Source: Clostridium manihotivorum (GTDB lineage Bacteria; Bacillota; Clostridia; Clostridiales; Clostridiaceae). From it: 64,000 bases of DNA. The DNA is taken from positions 4,543,776 through 4,607,775 of the forward strand of contig NZ_CP025746.1 of NCBI RefSeq assembly GCF_004015185.1, in the 5' to 3' direction. Position numbers and translations under genes: made by a program. The notes under the pieces are model-generated. The model saw only the letters and a program-made list of their open reading frames with translations, searched no databases and had not been told where the DNA came from. Of the stretch, positions 1 to 8,440 are shown in pieces (positions within the stretch are counted from its first letter, which is position 1; the number at the start of each line of letters is the position of its first letter).

Positions 1-1345
1 TGCGTATAAGCTGGATGTTGATTATATTATTATAATTCTTCGTATATCTAACCAGGATGTAACTTGCATTGAATTGAGGATTCTATCTAAAACAATAAGG
101 AGCTGTTTATATGTATATTGTGGGTATTGATATCGGCAAAAGTAATCATGAAGCTACTATAATCGATGAAACTGGTACAGTCATCGGCAAATCCATTAAA
201 TTTTCAAATTCTCATATCGGAGCGAATAAATTGATTGACTATATAACTAAGAATATTGGCCAATCTGACGTTACCTTCGGCTTAGAAGCTACAGGTCACT
301 ATTGGCTTTCATTATATTCATTCTTACTAGATAAAGGCTATACGATTAATGTTATAAATCCTATACAATTAGATAGTTTTAGAAATCTATATATTCGTCA
401 AACAAAAAATGATACTAAAGACTCTTTTATTATTGCTGAGGTTATACGCTTTGGAAGATTTACAACAACTAAGCTAGCTGATGATAAGCTACTTTCCTTA
501 AGACAGCTTTGTAGATATAGGTTATCTTTAGTAGATAGCGTATCCGAACTTAAATGTAGAATAATTACTGTCCTAGATCAAGTTTTTCCTGAATATGAAA
601 AACTTTTTTCTGACACATGGGGAATAAGTTCTAAAAAGCTACTAGAAAGATATCAAACTCCTGAAGAAATACTGGAAATTGATACAAGTGAATTGGCTGG
701 CTTTTTAAGTGAAAGTAGTCGTGGTCAACTTGGCTATTCTAAGGCCGAAAAAATAAAGGTTGCAGCCCAAAATACTTTTGGAATCAAGGTAGCTCAAAGT
801 GCGTTCAAATTTCAACTTAAACAACTTATTGATCAAGTATTATTCATCGAAGCCCAGATTAAAAGTTTAGACAATGAAATTGAATTTTATTATAATCAAT
901 TTGACTGTCATTTGACCTCAATTCCTGGTATTGGAGCTGTAACTGCGGCTATTATCCTAAGTGAAATAGGCGATATTAAGCGTTTCACTAATTCAGCTAG
1001 CCTAGTAGCTTATGCCGGAATTGATCCTACTATAAAGCAATCAGGCAAATTTTCATCTAATAATAATAGAATGTCTAAACGTGGTTCTCCTTACCTTAGA
1101 AGAGCCTTATTTCTTGCTGCTTCTACTTGTACATTACACGAGAGTTCCCTTAATGACTATTATAATAAAAAACGTAGTGAAGGAAAACATCATCTCACTG
1201 CCGTGGGAGCAGTAGCTCATAAGCTTACACATATTGTCTTTGCTATTATGAGAGACAATAAGGACTATGAACCAATGTCATAATCCCTATTAAAATATTT
1301 TTTGAAGCTATTAAAAATATATATCTTTAATGGCTTATTTGTTGT
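1..1345 (+). mobile_element. IS110-family insertion sequence, left end probably outside the window
   Basis: The element is defined by its transposase gene. IS110-group elements have no terminal inverted repeats and usually no target duplication, so the ends cannot be read directly. The right limit is set loosely because the minus-strand DUF4926-like gene ends at 1350. The 110 bases before the transposase are non-coding. In the IS110 group this side normally carries the bridge-RNA region, part of which may lie outside the window. Confidence 0.5.
111..1283 (+). CDS. IS110-family transposase (DEDD recombinase)
   Basis: Catalyses cut-and-paste-like recombination of its own element, in studied relatives guided by a bridge RNA. 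The N-terminal RuvC-like DEDD domain shows D7 in GIDIGK, E59 in GLEATGH and D101/D104 in NDTKD. The C-terminal transposase domain runs from about 268 (SIPGIGAVTAA) through LVAYAGIDP and QSG (S311, the likely nucleophile position by family alignment) to SKRGSPYLRRAL. Length 390 aa, somewhat longer than the roughly 330 aa of the smallest members because of an extended linker. ATG start preceded by AAGGAG. The frame is intact, so the enzyme could be active. Confidence 0.93.
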   Translation: MYIVGIDIGKSNHEATIIDETGTVIGKSIKFSNSHIGANKLIDYITKNIGQSDVTFGLEATGHYWLSLYSFLLDKGYTINVINPIQLDSFRNLYIRQTKNDTKDSFIIAEVIRFGRFTTTKLADDKLLSLRQLCRYRLSLVDSVSELKCRIITVLDQVFPEYEKLFSDTWGISSKKLLERYQTPEEILEIDTSELAGFLSESSRGQLGYSKAEKIKVAAQNTFGIKVAQSAFKFQLKQLIDQVLFIEAQIKSLDNEIEFYYNQFDCHLTSIPGIGAVTAAIILSEIGDIKRFTNSASLVAYAGIDPTIKQSGKFSSNNNRMSKRGSPYLRRALFLAASTCTLHESSLNDYYNKKRSEGKHHLTAVGAVAHKLTHIVFAIMRDNKDYEPMS

Positions 1346-1349
1346 ATAT

Positions 1350-1550
1350 TTACTTGCTATATCTTCCAATTTCATGAGGAAGAAGTACTATCTGTGCTTT
1401 CACTTCACCATCATTATCTACAAATTCTACTTCATACGCTTCATTAGGTTCCGTGTAAATCATTATCATTGCCCCTATGTCACCTTTTTTTAAACCTTCA
1501 CTTTCATAATCTTTTAACAAGATAACTGTATCATACTCCGCAAATTTCAT
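1350..1550 (-). CDS. DUF4926-like small protein, candidate immunity protein
   Basis: 66 aa, acidic, with the pattern of a small beta barrel: DTVILL, KKGDIGAMIMIY, YEVEFVDNDGEVKAQ. From memory this resembles DUF4926, which often sits beside DUF6883-type toxin tips. It starts with ATG after AAAGGATG and begins 13 nt downstream of the toxin-tip ORF at 1564-1926, so the two look like one transcription unit. Inference: it protects against that toxin tip. The IS110 element lies directly beyond its stop codon. No biochemical role can be read from the sequence. Confidence 0.75.
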   Translation of the reverse strand: MKFAEYDTVILLKDYESEGLKKGDIGAMIMIYTEPNEAYEVEFVDNDGEVKAQIVLLPHEIGRYSK

Positions 1551-1563
1551 TTTACATCATCCT

Positions 1564-1926
1564 TTACTTTACATAAATTGTAGTCATCTCTGGCACATTG
1601 GAACCTGGCTTTAAAATCCAACCTGTTCTAACAGTGGTTGTATTACCATTAGGTCCGGATATTAGCATATCAACAGTATATCTTTGCCCATATTGGTCCA
1701 CTTTTCCTAACACCGATTCGCTAACATTTAATTTCTCATATACTTGATTCATTAGTTCATCTGCATTTGATTTATTATATCCTAATGCACTCTCAAATAC
1801 TTTTGCTTTGTTGCCGCCAACTGGATGATCAGGATTCAATGCATAGTCTGTTAATTTTCTAGGGTCAATCTTGGCATTTTCTACATTGGGCAATGGATTT
1901 TCTACAATTATTTCGCTTGACTTCAC
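1564..1926 (-). CDS. orphan polymorphic-toxin C-terminal tip (DUF6883-like)
   Basis: 120 aa, with the block KLTDYALNPDHPVGGNKAKV followed by FESALGYNKSNADELMNQV and a C-terminal beta region. This matches, from memory, DUF6883, a domain found at the ends of Rhs and other polymorphic toxins. The only start is a GTG with no Shine-Dalgarno sequence. The frame continues about 9 codons upstream to a stop and carries no Rhs core, signal or export sequence. It is therefore best read as a displaced toxin tip left behind by recombination, kept with its immunity gene. It lies beyond a terminator at 2014-2055, and no promoter was seen. Confidence 0.65.
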   Translation of the reverse strand: MKSSEIIVENPLPNVENAKIDPRKLTDYALNPDHPVGGNKAKVFESALGYNKSNADELMNQVYEKLNVSESVLGKVDQYGQRYTVDMLISGPNGNTTTVRTGWILKPGSNVPEMTTIYVK

Positions 1927-2013
1927 ATAGCTGGTCTTGGGGCAGAGTCTGTCTTATTACCTTTTAGTGGCACAGTTAAGTATCTTCAACATTAACACTA
2001 TTTTATCACTGTA

Positions 2014-2055
2014 AAAAGTAATGAACTAGCCTACTTATTTTTCAGCTAGTTCATT
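2014..2055 (-). terminator. intrinsic terminator after the Rhs immunity gene
   Basis: Perfect 11-bp stem (2020-2030 with 2045-2055) around a 14-nt loop, followed on the minus strand by a T-rich run (CTTTTTAC). It separates the Rhs-immunity transcript from the orphan toxin/immunity pair. The plus-strand flank is also T-containing, so it could work in both directions. Confidence 0.7.
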
Positions 2056-2180
2056 TTGCCTTTTCTCACTGCTTAATTAATATTATGCAGTGAGTACCTT
2101 TATAACTTTTATTAATTTATGGTATTTTTTATAAAAATATTAATTTTGAAGTCAGTTATCTTTTAATTTTGAATCGAGAC

Positions 2181-2693
2181 TTAAATATTCCCTTCTACAT
2201 CTTCAATTACATCAATTAAAAAATCTTTAACTTCATCATCTTCCTCAACACTTAGTTGATTTTTCAATATAGTAATCACTTTTTCATCTTGTATTTGAGA
2301 CAGTGAAGTTATTACTGACATTCTAATATCTTGGCTTGAATCATTTAGTAACTTTTCTAGTGGAGTAATTAATTTTTCATCTGGAAATAGTGCACAGATT
2401 TGAGCACACCAATACTTTACTCCATTAAATTTGCTTTTCAATGCATCTAGTAAACAACTCACAACTTTATCATGTTTAAATTTTAAAATTACGTCTTCAA
2501 CCAATTGATATACTCCCATGCCACCATATTCACCAAAGGAATTTAAAAATAATGGTAAACACTCTTCATCTGGATTAGCTAAAAAGTATCTTCTTACTTC
2601 ATCGTACATACTAATTAGGCTTTCATTTAAATTTTTATCATTTGGCATAGGTTGATTTTCTTTTAAAAAGCTTAATGCCTTTTCTTTATCCAT
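2181..2693 (-). CDS. HEAT-repeat protein, candidate immunity protein for the Rhs toxin
   Basis: 170 aa, almost all helical. It has HEAT-like pairs in the second half, such as DEKLITPLEKLLNDSSQDIR and DEKVITILKNQL. It begins 14 nt after the rhs stop codon with AGAGGTGA five nt before its ATG, so it is co-transcribed with and probably coupled to the toxin gene. HEAT-like proteins are known among immunity proteins of polymorphic toxins. The role here is inferred from position. It has no signal peptide, so the product is cytosolic. Confidence 0.75.
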   Translation of the reverse strand: MDKEKALSFLKENQPMPNDKNLNESLISMYDEVRRYFLANPDEECLPLFLNSFGEYGGMGVYQLVEDVILKFKHDKVVSCLLDALKSKFNGVKYWCAQICALFPDEKLITPLEKLLNDSSQDIRMSVITSLSQIQDEKVITILKNQLSVEEDDEVKDFLIDVIEDVEGNI

Positions 2694-2707
2694 TCTTTAT
2701 CACCTCT

Positions 2708-5700
2708 TTATTTTTTCAAGAAATTGCCTGTAGCTTTATTTTGTCTAATTAACTCTTGCAATTGTCTATTAATTGTAATTCCTTTTCCATGTGTTGTTTC
2801 GCTTATTGCATCTTGAACAGCATGATGAGGAGTGTGTGTTTCATTTAATCCTGATTTTATATTAGCATACCTTGATTTACTGTACGTACCAACATATAAA
2901 TCTTCTCCAGGCTTTGCTAGTTCACTAGCATCAGCCACCCCCTTAGTTCCCTTCTTAATAAACGACATATTAGAATTTTCTAGCATGTCACTAAGCCTTG
3001 AAAATAAGTTTTCACCTATATTAGGTACACCGGCAGTTTCTAAAGCTGGCTGGCTAGCGAAACTATCTAATGCAGATCCTATCTTAGATAAACCATTCTT
3101 AATTGGTTCTTTTAACAATGGTATACCATCTATTGCCATACCTCCAGCAGTTGCTATTAGACCTGTTTGCAGAGAGTTGTGTAATATCTGATTTCCTGAC
3201 TTTCCATCAGCATATTCATCTATTGCAGTAGTTAATGTTCCAGCTGTAAAGTTCACAGCTGCATTTTCAAGCCAAGGGAACACTTTACTTGACAAACCTA
3301 CAGCAGTGCTAGCAGCCTTTGCTTCTCCACCCACACCTAAAATTAAAAGACCTTCAGTGACAAATGAACCTACTGCATTACCAGCCTTCTTTGCTTTCAT
3401 GTTTGATGCAAGATTGTTTATCCAATCTACAGTTACATCCATATTCTCTTTCTTAAACTTCTCAACAGCTTTTGTGATATGACTTGTTCCTGTTAACTTA
3501 GTTTCAAGTTTTCCCAAAGCCTTTCCAGCTGCATACATTGGCTTATACATTGTTTCAAAGGTACTTGCAACAGTTCCTGCTACAAATGAGCCTACAGTTG
3601 ATACCGCTTCTTTTACGCCATCAGCAATCACTGAACCAACAGATTTAGCTACGTCCCATGCACTAGATGCCGCTTCTTTAATTCCCCCCCAAATATTTTT
3701 AAGAGATTCAAAGAAATGTCCAGTAGGGTCGTTATACATCAACGGCTCATTATGACAATAAGTATATAGATTTAAGCTAAGCGGATCTTTTATATCTCCT
3801 GAGTAGCTATCCTCTTGAAGGAATCTGCCTGTACTTGGATCGTACATTCTTGCTATGACATAGTAAGTTTTTGTTTCCTCATCATATTGATAGCCTGCAT
3901 ATCTATATGGATTGTCCATATTTTCGTTGGAATCTGTGATATTACCAAAGGCATCATAGTAGTAGTTATTTAGCACTGTTCCATCCTGTGCTATAAGCTT
4001 TGTAGTATCAGCATGTCCATTATAGAAATAGTAAGCTTTACTATTATCAGTTATTCTTTCAAGTAGGTTTATTCCGTAGATGTTTCTGCCAATCAAATTA
4101 CCATTTCCATCTAATTCTAACACCACTTTATCTGAAGAATAAAGATATTTTGTAGAAGAATTTCCTACTTGCTTTTCTACTCTTACACCTTCTCCATTAT
4201 AAATATTCTTTATAGTTGTATTATCTGGAGTAATTGTTTGTATTAATTGATTTAAGCTGTCGTATACATTGGTAGTTAACATAGATGACTGTAATACACC
4301 ATTTAGATAATCATCTACTTTTGAGGTTAACTGATTTCCATTATTGTCATAGGTGTATGCAGTATTTTCAACAGCAACTGTGTTTAACGTAGTGATTATA
4401 CTTAAAAGTCTATTTAAAGCATCATAAGTATAAGTCTTAACCGTAGTTTTTGAACCTTCTACAACTGTTTCAGTATTTCTGTTTCCAGCTGAAGTATAGG
4501 TATAAGTTGTAACCTTACCACTTGGCTCTGTTACTGTCTTTAATCTGTTTAGTTCATCATAGGTATAACTTGTAGTTCCTTTGTTGTCAGTCTTTGAAAG
4601 CATATTATGCGCATTATCATAAGTATAGCTGTAGCTTTCAATTACTGTTCCATTTGCTGTTTTATTTACAAGAGTTCTTAATAACTTGTCTTTATAATAA
4701 GTGTATTCTTCACTATAATCATTTTGATATACTACACTATTCAAGCTTCCATTATCGTAATAGTTGTAGGTTGTTGTGTCGTCTCCTGCTATTACCTTTT
4801 TGATTCTTCCAGCTTTGTCATATATCTTTAAGGTTACGTTACCCTTTGGATCTGTTTCTGACTCTCCAAAGTTTCCTGAGTCTAGACCAACTATACCTGA
4901 AACTATATTATACTTATAAACAATTGTTCCAACGGTTGGTACTGACTTTGAAGTAACTCTATTTAGTTCATCATAGGTTCTTGTAGTAGTACCTGTTGCA
5001 TCTGTAATTCTAATTTGATTACCGTTATTATCATAACCAAAGGAATTAGTTATACTTCCTATAGCTTCTGAAGTTTTTCTTCCATGAATATCATAAGTGT
5101 AAGTTGACGTTACTCCGTTTCTATCAACCTTAGTTCTTAAATCACTATTTGCATAATAAGTATAGCTTTCTGTCTTTGAAGGATCGTAAGTGTAGCTTCC
5201 GCTACTTCCAGTTCTTCCTCCATGGAAAATCTTCCTTATTAGCTTGTTGGCCACATTGTATTCAAAGGTTGTGATATTACCTTGTGCATCTACCTCAGTA
5301 AGCATGTTGCCGTTTAAGTCATAGGTGTAGTTCGTTATTTCACCTTTAGCATTCTTTACCGATACCAATCTATTGTACTGATCATAACTGTAGTAAGTGG
5401 TGTTGTTATCACCATCTGTCTTTTGGTCAATATTGCCTACTTCATCGTAATGCTGAAGTGTAATATGACCTTCTGGATCTACAGTTTTTATAAGTCTGTT
5501 ATTTTTATCATAATAGTACAAAGTAACATTTTGAAGGGCATCATAAGATTTTGATTGTGTTCCATTGTGGTAGTACTCTAACTTCTGTATTAGCTTATTA
5601 TTTTGGTCGTATTTCTCAACAACTCTATCTAAAGCATCATAAACATAAGTTTTTTCATTTCCCAGCCAATCAATCTCTTTTAATAAATTGTTATTCTTAT

Positions 5701-6691
5701 CGTAGATATAGCTGGTTGTATGCTTAACTTTATTTCCACTACCGTCAGTAACGTAGATTGTACTAGTTATTAATTTGTTAAGTTCATCATAAACATTTTC
5801 TGTAACTACGCCATTACCATCAGTTAAGAATCTCTTATTTCCGTTCTTATCATAGGTTGTTGCTACCTCTATAGCTTCAGTTCCATCTACATTTTCTTCT
5901 GTGGAGGTGAGTTCTCTTCCTGCACTGTCGTAGGTGTAAATATTTGCTACCCCTACAGAGTCCTGCTTTCTAATTACTCTTCCAACAGTATTGTATTGAT
6001 AGATAACATAATAAGCTGCTATAGTACTGTCACCTGGGTAACTTACCTTCTTTACCTTACCAAAGCCTGTATACTCATAAGTTGTTATATTTCCATTACC
6101 ATCAGTTGCAGTAATCACATCACCAGTACTATTATAGGTCGCAGAACTTACAGTAACTTCTGCTTCTGAGGCAAGTCTCTTTATAGTTGTTTTTGTAATA
6201 TTGTTTGCGTCATCATAATAACAGGTGGTAACCTTACCTTTTCCATCAGTTTCAGTTATCTTTCTTCCTGTTCCATCATAAGTATATCTCTTGGAATACG
6301 GAAGTAATCTGTCCTGTGAATCTGCATCTAATATTGTTAATAACTTATTTGCTAGATTATAATAATAAATCTTTCCATAACCAGAACTTATCTTGTCATC
6401 AATTGTGCTTCCTGTGCCAGCCTCGTAACCTACTGCATCTAATTCCTTAACCACGTTTCCGTTGTTATCATACTTGAAGGCTTGTGAGGTTATGGTAGTA
6501 AAGCTATTACTTACTTTATCAAAATACACTGAAACCTTTGTTTTTACTCTGTCCATAAGATCATAGTTGTACTCTGTTCTGCTTAAGTTTTGTAAATCTT
6601 TAGTTGCATCATAATTGTTTGGTGATACTTCTGCTATCTTTCTTCCTGCTAAATCATAGTAGTATGCAGTGGTGTTTCCCTTAGCATCCAC
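2708..6691 (-). CDS. Rhs/YD-repeat polymorphic toxin, 5'-truncated
   Basis: 1327 aa. Residues 1 to about 900 are tandem YD repeats (patterns such as YDLAGRK, YDELNRL and YDNNGN) that form the toxin-encapsulating shell. The Rhs core end runs from about 930 (YRYAGYQYDEETKTYYVIA) to DPTGH at 988-992. A 335-aa variable region follows, with alanine/glycine-rich helices and a histidine-rich tip (HTPHHAV near 1286-1292, TTHGKGITIN). The tip resembles HNH-type nuclease tips but ends soon after GITIN, so it may be shortened. The start is a GTG in the middle of a repeat, without a ribosome binding site or signal peptide, seven codons after an in-frame stop. The N-terminal and export part is missing, and the remnant lies just downstream of a terminator. 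It may be a non-expressed remnant. Confidence 0.85.
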   Translation of the reverse strand: MDAKGNTTAYYYDLAGRKIAEVSPNNYDATKDLQNLSRTEYNYDLMDRVKTKVSVYFDKVSNSFTTITSQAFKYDNNGNVVKELDAVGYEAGTGSTIDDKISSGYGKIYYYNLANKLLTILDADSQDRLLPYSKRYTYDGTGRKITETDGKGKVTTCYYDDANNITKTTIKRLASEAEVTVSSATYNSTGDVITATDGNGNITTYEYTGFGKVKKVSYPGDSTIAAYYVIYQYNTVGRVIRKQDSVGVANIYTYDSAGRELTSTEENVDGTEAIEVATTYDKNGNKRFLTDGNGVVTENVYDELNKLITSTIYVTDGSGNKVKHTTSYIYDKNNNLLKEIDWLGNEKTYVYDALDRVVEKYDQNNKLIQKLEYYHNGTQSKSYDALQNVTLYYYDKNNRLIKTVDPEGHITLQHYDEVGNIDQKTDGDNNTTYYSYDQYNRLVSVKNAKGEITNYTYDLNGNMLTEVDAQGNITTFEYNVANKLIRKIFHGGRTGSSGSYTYDPSKTESYTYYANSDLRTKVDRNGVTSTYTYDIHGRKTSEAIGSITNSFGYDNNGNQIRITDATGTTTRTYDELNRVTSKSVPTVGTIVYKYNIVSGIVGLDSGNFGESETDPKGNVTLKIYDKAGRIKKVIAGDDTTTYNYYDNGSLNSVVYQNDYSEEYTYYKDKLLRTLVNKTANGTVIESYSYTYDNAHNMLSKTDNKGTTSYTYDELNRLKTVTEPSGKVTTYTYTSAGNRNTETVVEGSKTTVKTYTYDALNRLLSIITTLNTVAVENTAYTYDNNGNQLTSKVDDYLNGVLQSSMLTTNVYDSLNQLIQTITPDNTTIKNIYNGEGVRVEKQVGNSSTKYLYSSDKVVLELDGNGNLIGRNIYGINLLERITDNSKAYYFYNGHADTTKLIAQDGTVLNNYYYDAFGNITDSNENMDNPYRYAGYQYDEETKTYYVIARMYDPSTGRFLQEDSYSGDIKDPLSLNLYTYCHNEPLMYNDPTGHFFESLKNIWGGIKEAASSAWDVAKSVGSVIADGVKEAVSTVGSFVAGTVASTFETMYKPMYAAGKALGKLETKLTGTSHITKAVEKFKKENMDVTVDWINNLASNMKAKKAGNAVGSFVTEGLLILGVGGEAKAASTAVGLSSKVFPWLENAAVNFTAGTLTTAIDEYADGKSGNQILHNSLQTGLIATAGGMAIDGIPLLKEPIKNGLSKIGSALDSFASQPALETAGVPNIGENLFSRLSDMLENSNMSFIKKGTKGVADASELAKPGEDLYVGTYSKSRYANIKSGLNETHTPHHAVQDAISETTHGKGITINRQLQELIRQNKATGNFLKK

Positions 6692-6730
6692 CTTTATATA
6701 TTTGACTTTGAACTAATCTATATATACAAA

Positions 6731-6770
6731 CAAAAAAAGCCCCAACTATCATCCTCTGATAATTGAGACT
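6731..6770 (-). terminator. rho-independent terminator downstream of rarA
   Basis: On the minus strand a 14-bp stem (6770-6757 with 6751-6738, including three G-U pairs) closes a GAGGA loop and runs into a T-tract at 6737-6732. It lies about 120 nt past the rarA stop and just upstream of the truncated rhs frame, so transcription from rarA should not reach rhs. Confidence 0.85.
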
Positions 6771-6887
6771 ATCAATAAAATCTAACTTCCAATATCTAAT
6801 TATATCTTCACTTCTAAACTAGCTTTTCCTAACTTAATGTTTATAAAAGCACCATTAAGCAACTTATATTTAATCCTATCTCCACCA

Positions 6888-8156
6888 CTATTCCTTTATC
6901 TTCTTCCAATAATCATAGGCAGCCTTTTCATTTTTATTTTTTCCTGGCACATAGTAATTTCTATCCTTAATATTGTCTGGAAGATACTGCTGCTGTACAT
7001 AGTTGTTTTCATAGTTATGAGGGTATTTATATTCTATACCTCTTCCTAAGGCTTTTGCTCCGCTGTAGTGGGCATCTTTTAGGTGTAGTGGTATATCACC
7101 AATATTTACTTGCTCTATGTCTTGAAGTGCGGCATCTATAGCACATACCACTGAGTTTGATTTCGGTGCAGTAGCCAGCACTAGAGTTGCCTGTGCTAGT
7201 GGTATCCGTGCTTCTGGAAAACCTAACTGATTTGCTGCATCCACGCAAGATTTTACTATCACTGCTGCATTAGGATAAGCAAGACCAATATCTTCAGAGG
7301 CTATTACCATAAGTCTTCTGCAAATAGACTGAATATCTCCTGCCTTAACTAGTCTTGCAAGGTAATGAATAGCTCCATCTGGATCACTACCTCTTATGGA
7401 TTTTTGAAAGGCGCTTAGTATATCATAGTGACTATCCCCTAGCATATCGTAGTTAAATACTTTGCTTTGAGTACAGTCTCTTGCTATCTCTTCATCTATT
7501 AAGATTATTCCTTCGCTATTAGGATTTGTGGAGTTTATAGCTACCTCCAGCCCATTTATGGCTTTTCTAACATCCCCATTTGAGGAGGCTGCAAAGTAAT
7601 TTAGAGCTTCTTTTTCTACTTGGATTGTAGTATTCTTATGATCCGCTTTAACCAAGTCTACGGCTCTATTTAAAGCCTTTATTATATCTGAGTCTTGCAT
7701 GGTCTTAAATTCAAATACTGTTGATCTGCTTATTATAGCCTTAAATATGTAGTGATATGGATTTTCTGTAGTGCTGGATATAAGAGTTATCCTTCCATCT
7801 TCTATAAACTCAAGAAGAGACTGCTGTTGCTTCTTATTAAAGTTTTGAATCTCGTCTAGGTATAAAACAACTCCATTTAATCCATCAAAGGTATCTAAGC
7901 CTTCAATTATATCCTGAATATCCTTTAGGGATGCATTGGTAGCATTCAATTTATAGAACTTTTTATTTGCTCTGGTTGCTATAATATTTGCTACGGTAGT
8001 TTTTCCAACACCAGGAGGACCATAAAAAATCATATTTGATATGGTTCCACCTTCAACTATTCTATTTAAAATCTTTCCTTTTCCTAAAATATGCTGCTGA
8101 CCTACCACCTCATCCAAGGTTTCTGGCCTTATTCTATCTGCTAACGGTCTGTACAC
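6888..8156 (-). CDS. rarA: replication-associated recombination protein A (AAA+ ATPase, RarA/MgsA)
   Basis: 422 aa, the usual family length. Walker A GPPGVGKT at 46-53, Walker B LDEI at 100-103, sensor region SSTTENPYHY and arginine-finger region SRS. The C-terminal tetramerisation region contains AIQSICRR-like and PLHLKDAHYSGAK blocks. The protein is related to clamp-loader and RuvB ATPases and acts at stalled replication forks in the cytosol. The conserved DEIHRF motif appears here as DEIQNF. GTG start with AGGA upstream. It is transcribed alone and followed by a strong terminator. Confidence 0.93.
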   Translation of the reverse strand: MYRPLADRIRPETLDEVVGQQHILGKGKILNRIVEGGTISNMIFYGPPGVGKTTVANIIATRANKKFYKLNATNASLKDIQDIIEGLDTFDGLNGVVLYLDEIQNFNKKQQQSLLEFIEDGRITLISSTTENPYHYIFKAIISRSTVFEFKTMQDSDIIKALNRAVDLVKADHKNTTIQVEKEALNYFAASSNGDVRKAINGLEVAINSTNPNSEGIILIDEEIARDCTQSKVFNYDMLGDSHYDILSAFQKSIRGSDPDGAIHYLARLVKAGDIQSICRRLMVIASEDIGLAYPNAAVIVKSCVDAANQLGFPEARIPLAQATLVLATAPKSNSVVCAIDAALQDIEQVNIGDIPLHLKDAHYSGAKALGRGIEYKYPHNYENNYVQQQYLPDNIKDRNYYVPGKNKNEKAAYDYWKKIKE

Positions 8157-8225
8157 TAATTCTCACATCCTAATTAATACTTACTAGCTAATTATATGAC
8201 TTTTTTCTGTGTGTTTTCAAATATT

Positions 8226-8254
8226 AGTTGTAAAAAATTCGCTAAAGCGACCTT
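8226..8254 (+). repeat. left stub of dispersed repeat family T, interrupted by the IS4-type element
   Basis: The bases reading AAAAAATTCGCTAAAGCGAC match the left arm of the terminator hairpin that opens the other copies of this repeat. The remainder of the copy resumes at 9949, after the insertion sequence. The last seven bases, CGACCTT, are the target duplication. Confidence 0.7.
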
Positions 8255-8355
8255 CTCAATGTCATTAAGTTAAGGAAAGGCTTGCATCACAAATATGTGC
8301 TGTGGGTCTTTTTTATTTTTTTTAATTATCACTTGACAGCATTTCAAAAATATGT

Positions 8356-8399
8356 GGCCGCTTTCACTACCAATTGTTTTAAAGTTAGTGAAAGCGGCC
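8356..8399 (+). repeat. GC-rich inverted repeat in the transposase leader
   Basis: A perfect 14-bp inverted repeat (GGCCGCTTTCACTA and its complement) with a 16-nt spacer lies between the IS left end and the transposase start. There is no T-run after it. In several insertion sequences such leader hairpins block read-through expression from neighbouring promoters; that role here is inference. Confidence 0.7.
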
Positions 8400-8440
8400 C
8401 TTGTAATTAGAGAGAAATTTCAATTACGAGGAGAATACAT

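Noticed and set aside
1302..1493. 63-codon plus-strand frame after the IS110 transposase
   Set aside because: It is antisense to the DUF4926-like gene, whose ribosome binding site and composition are better.
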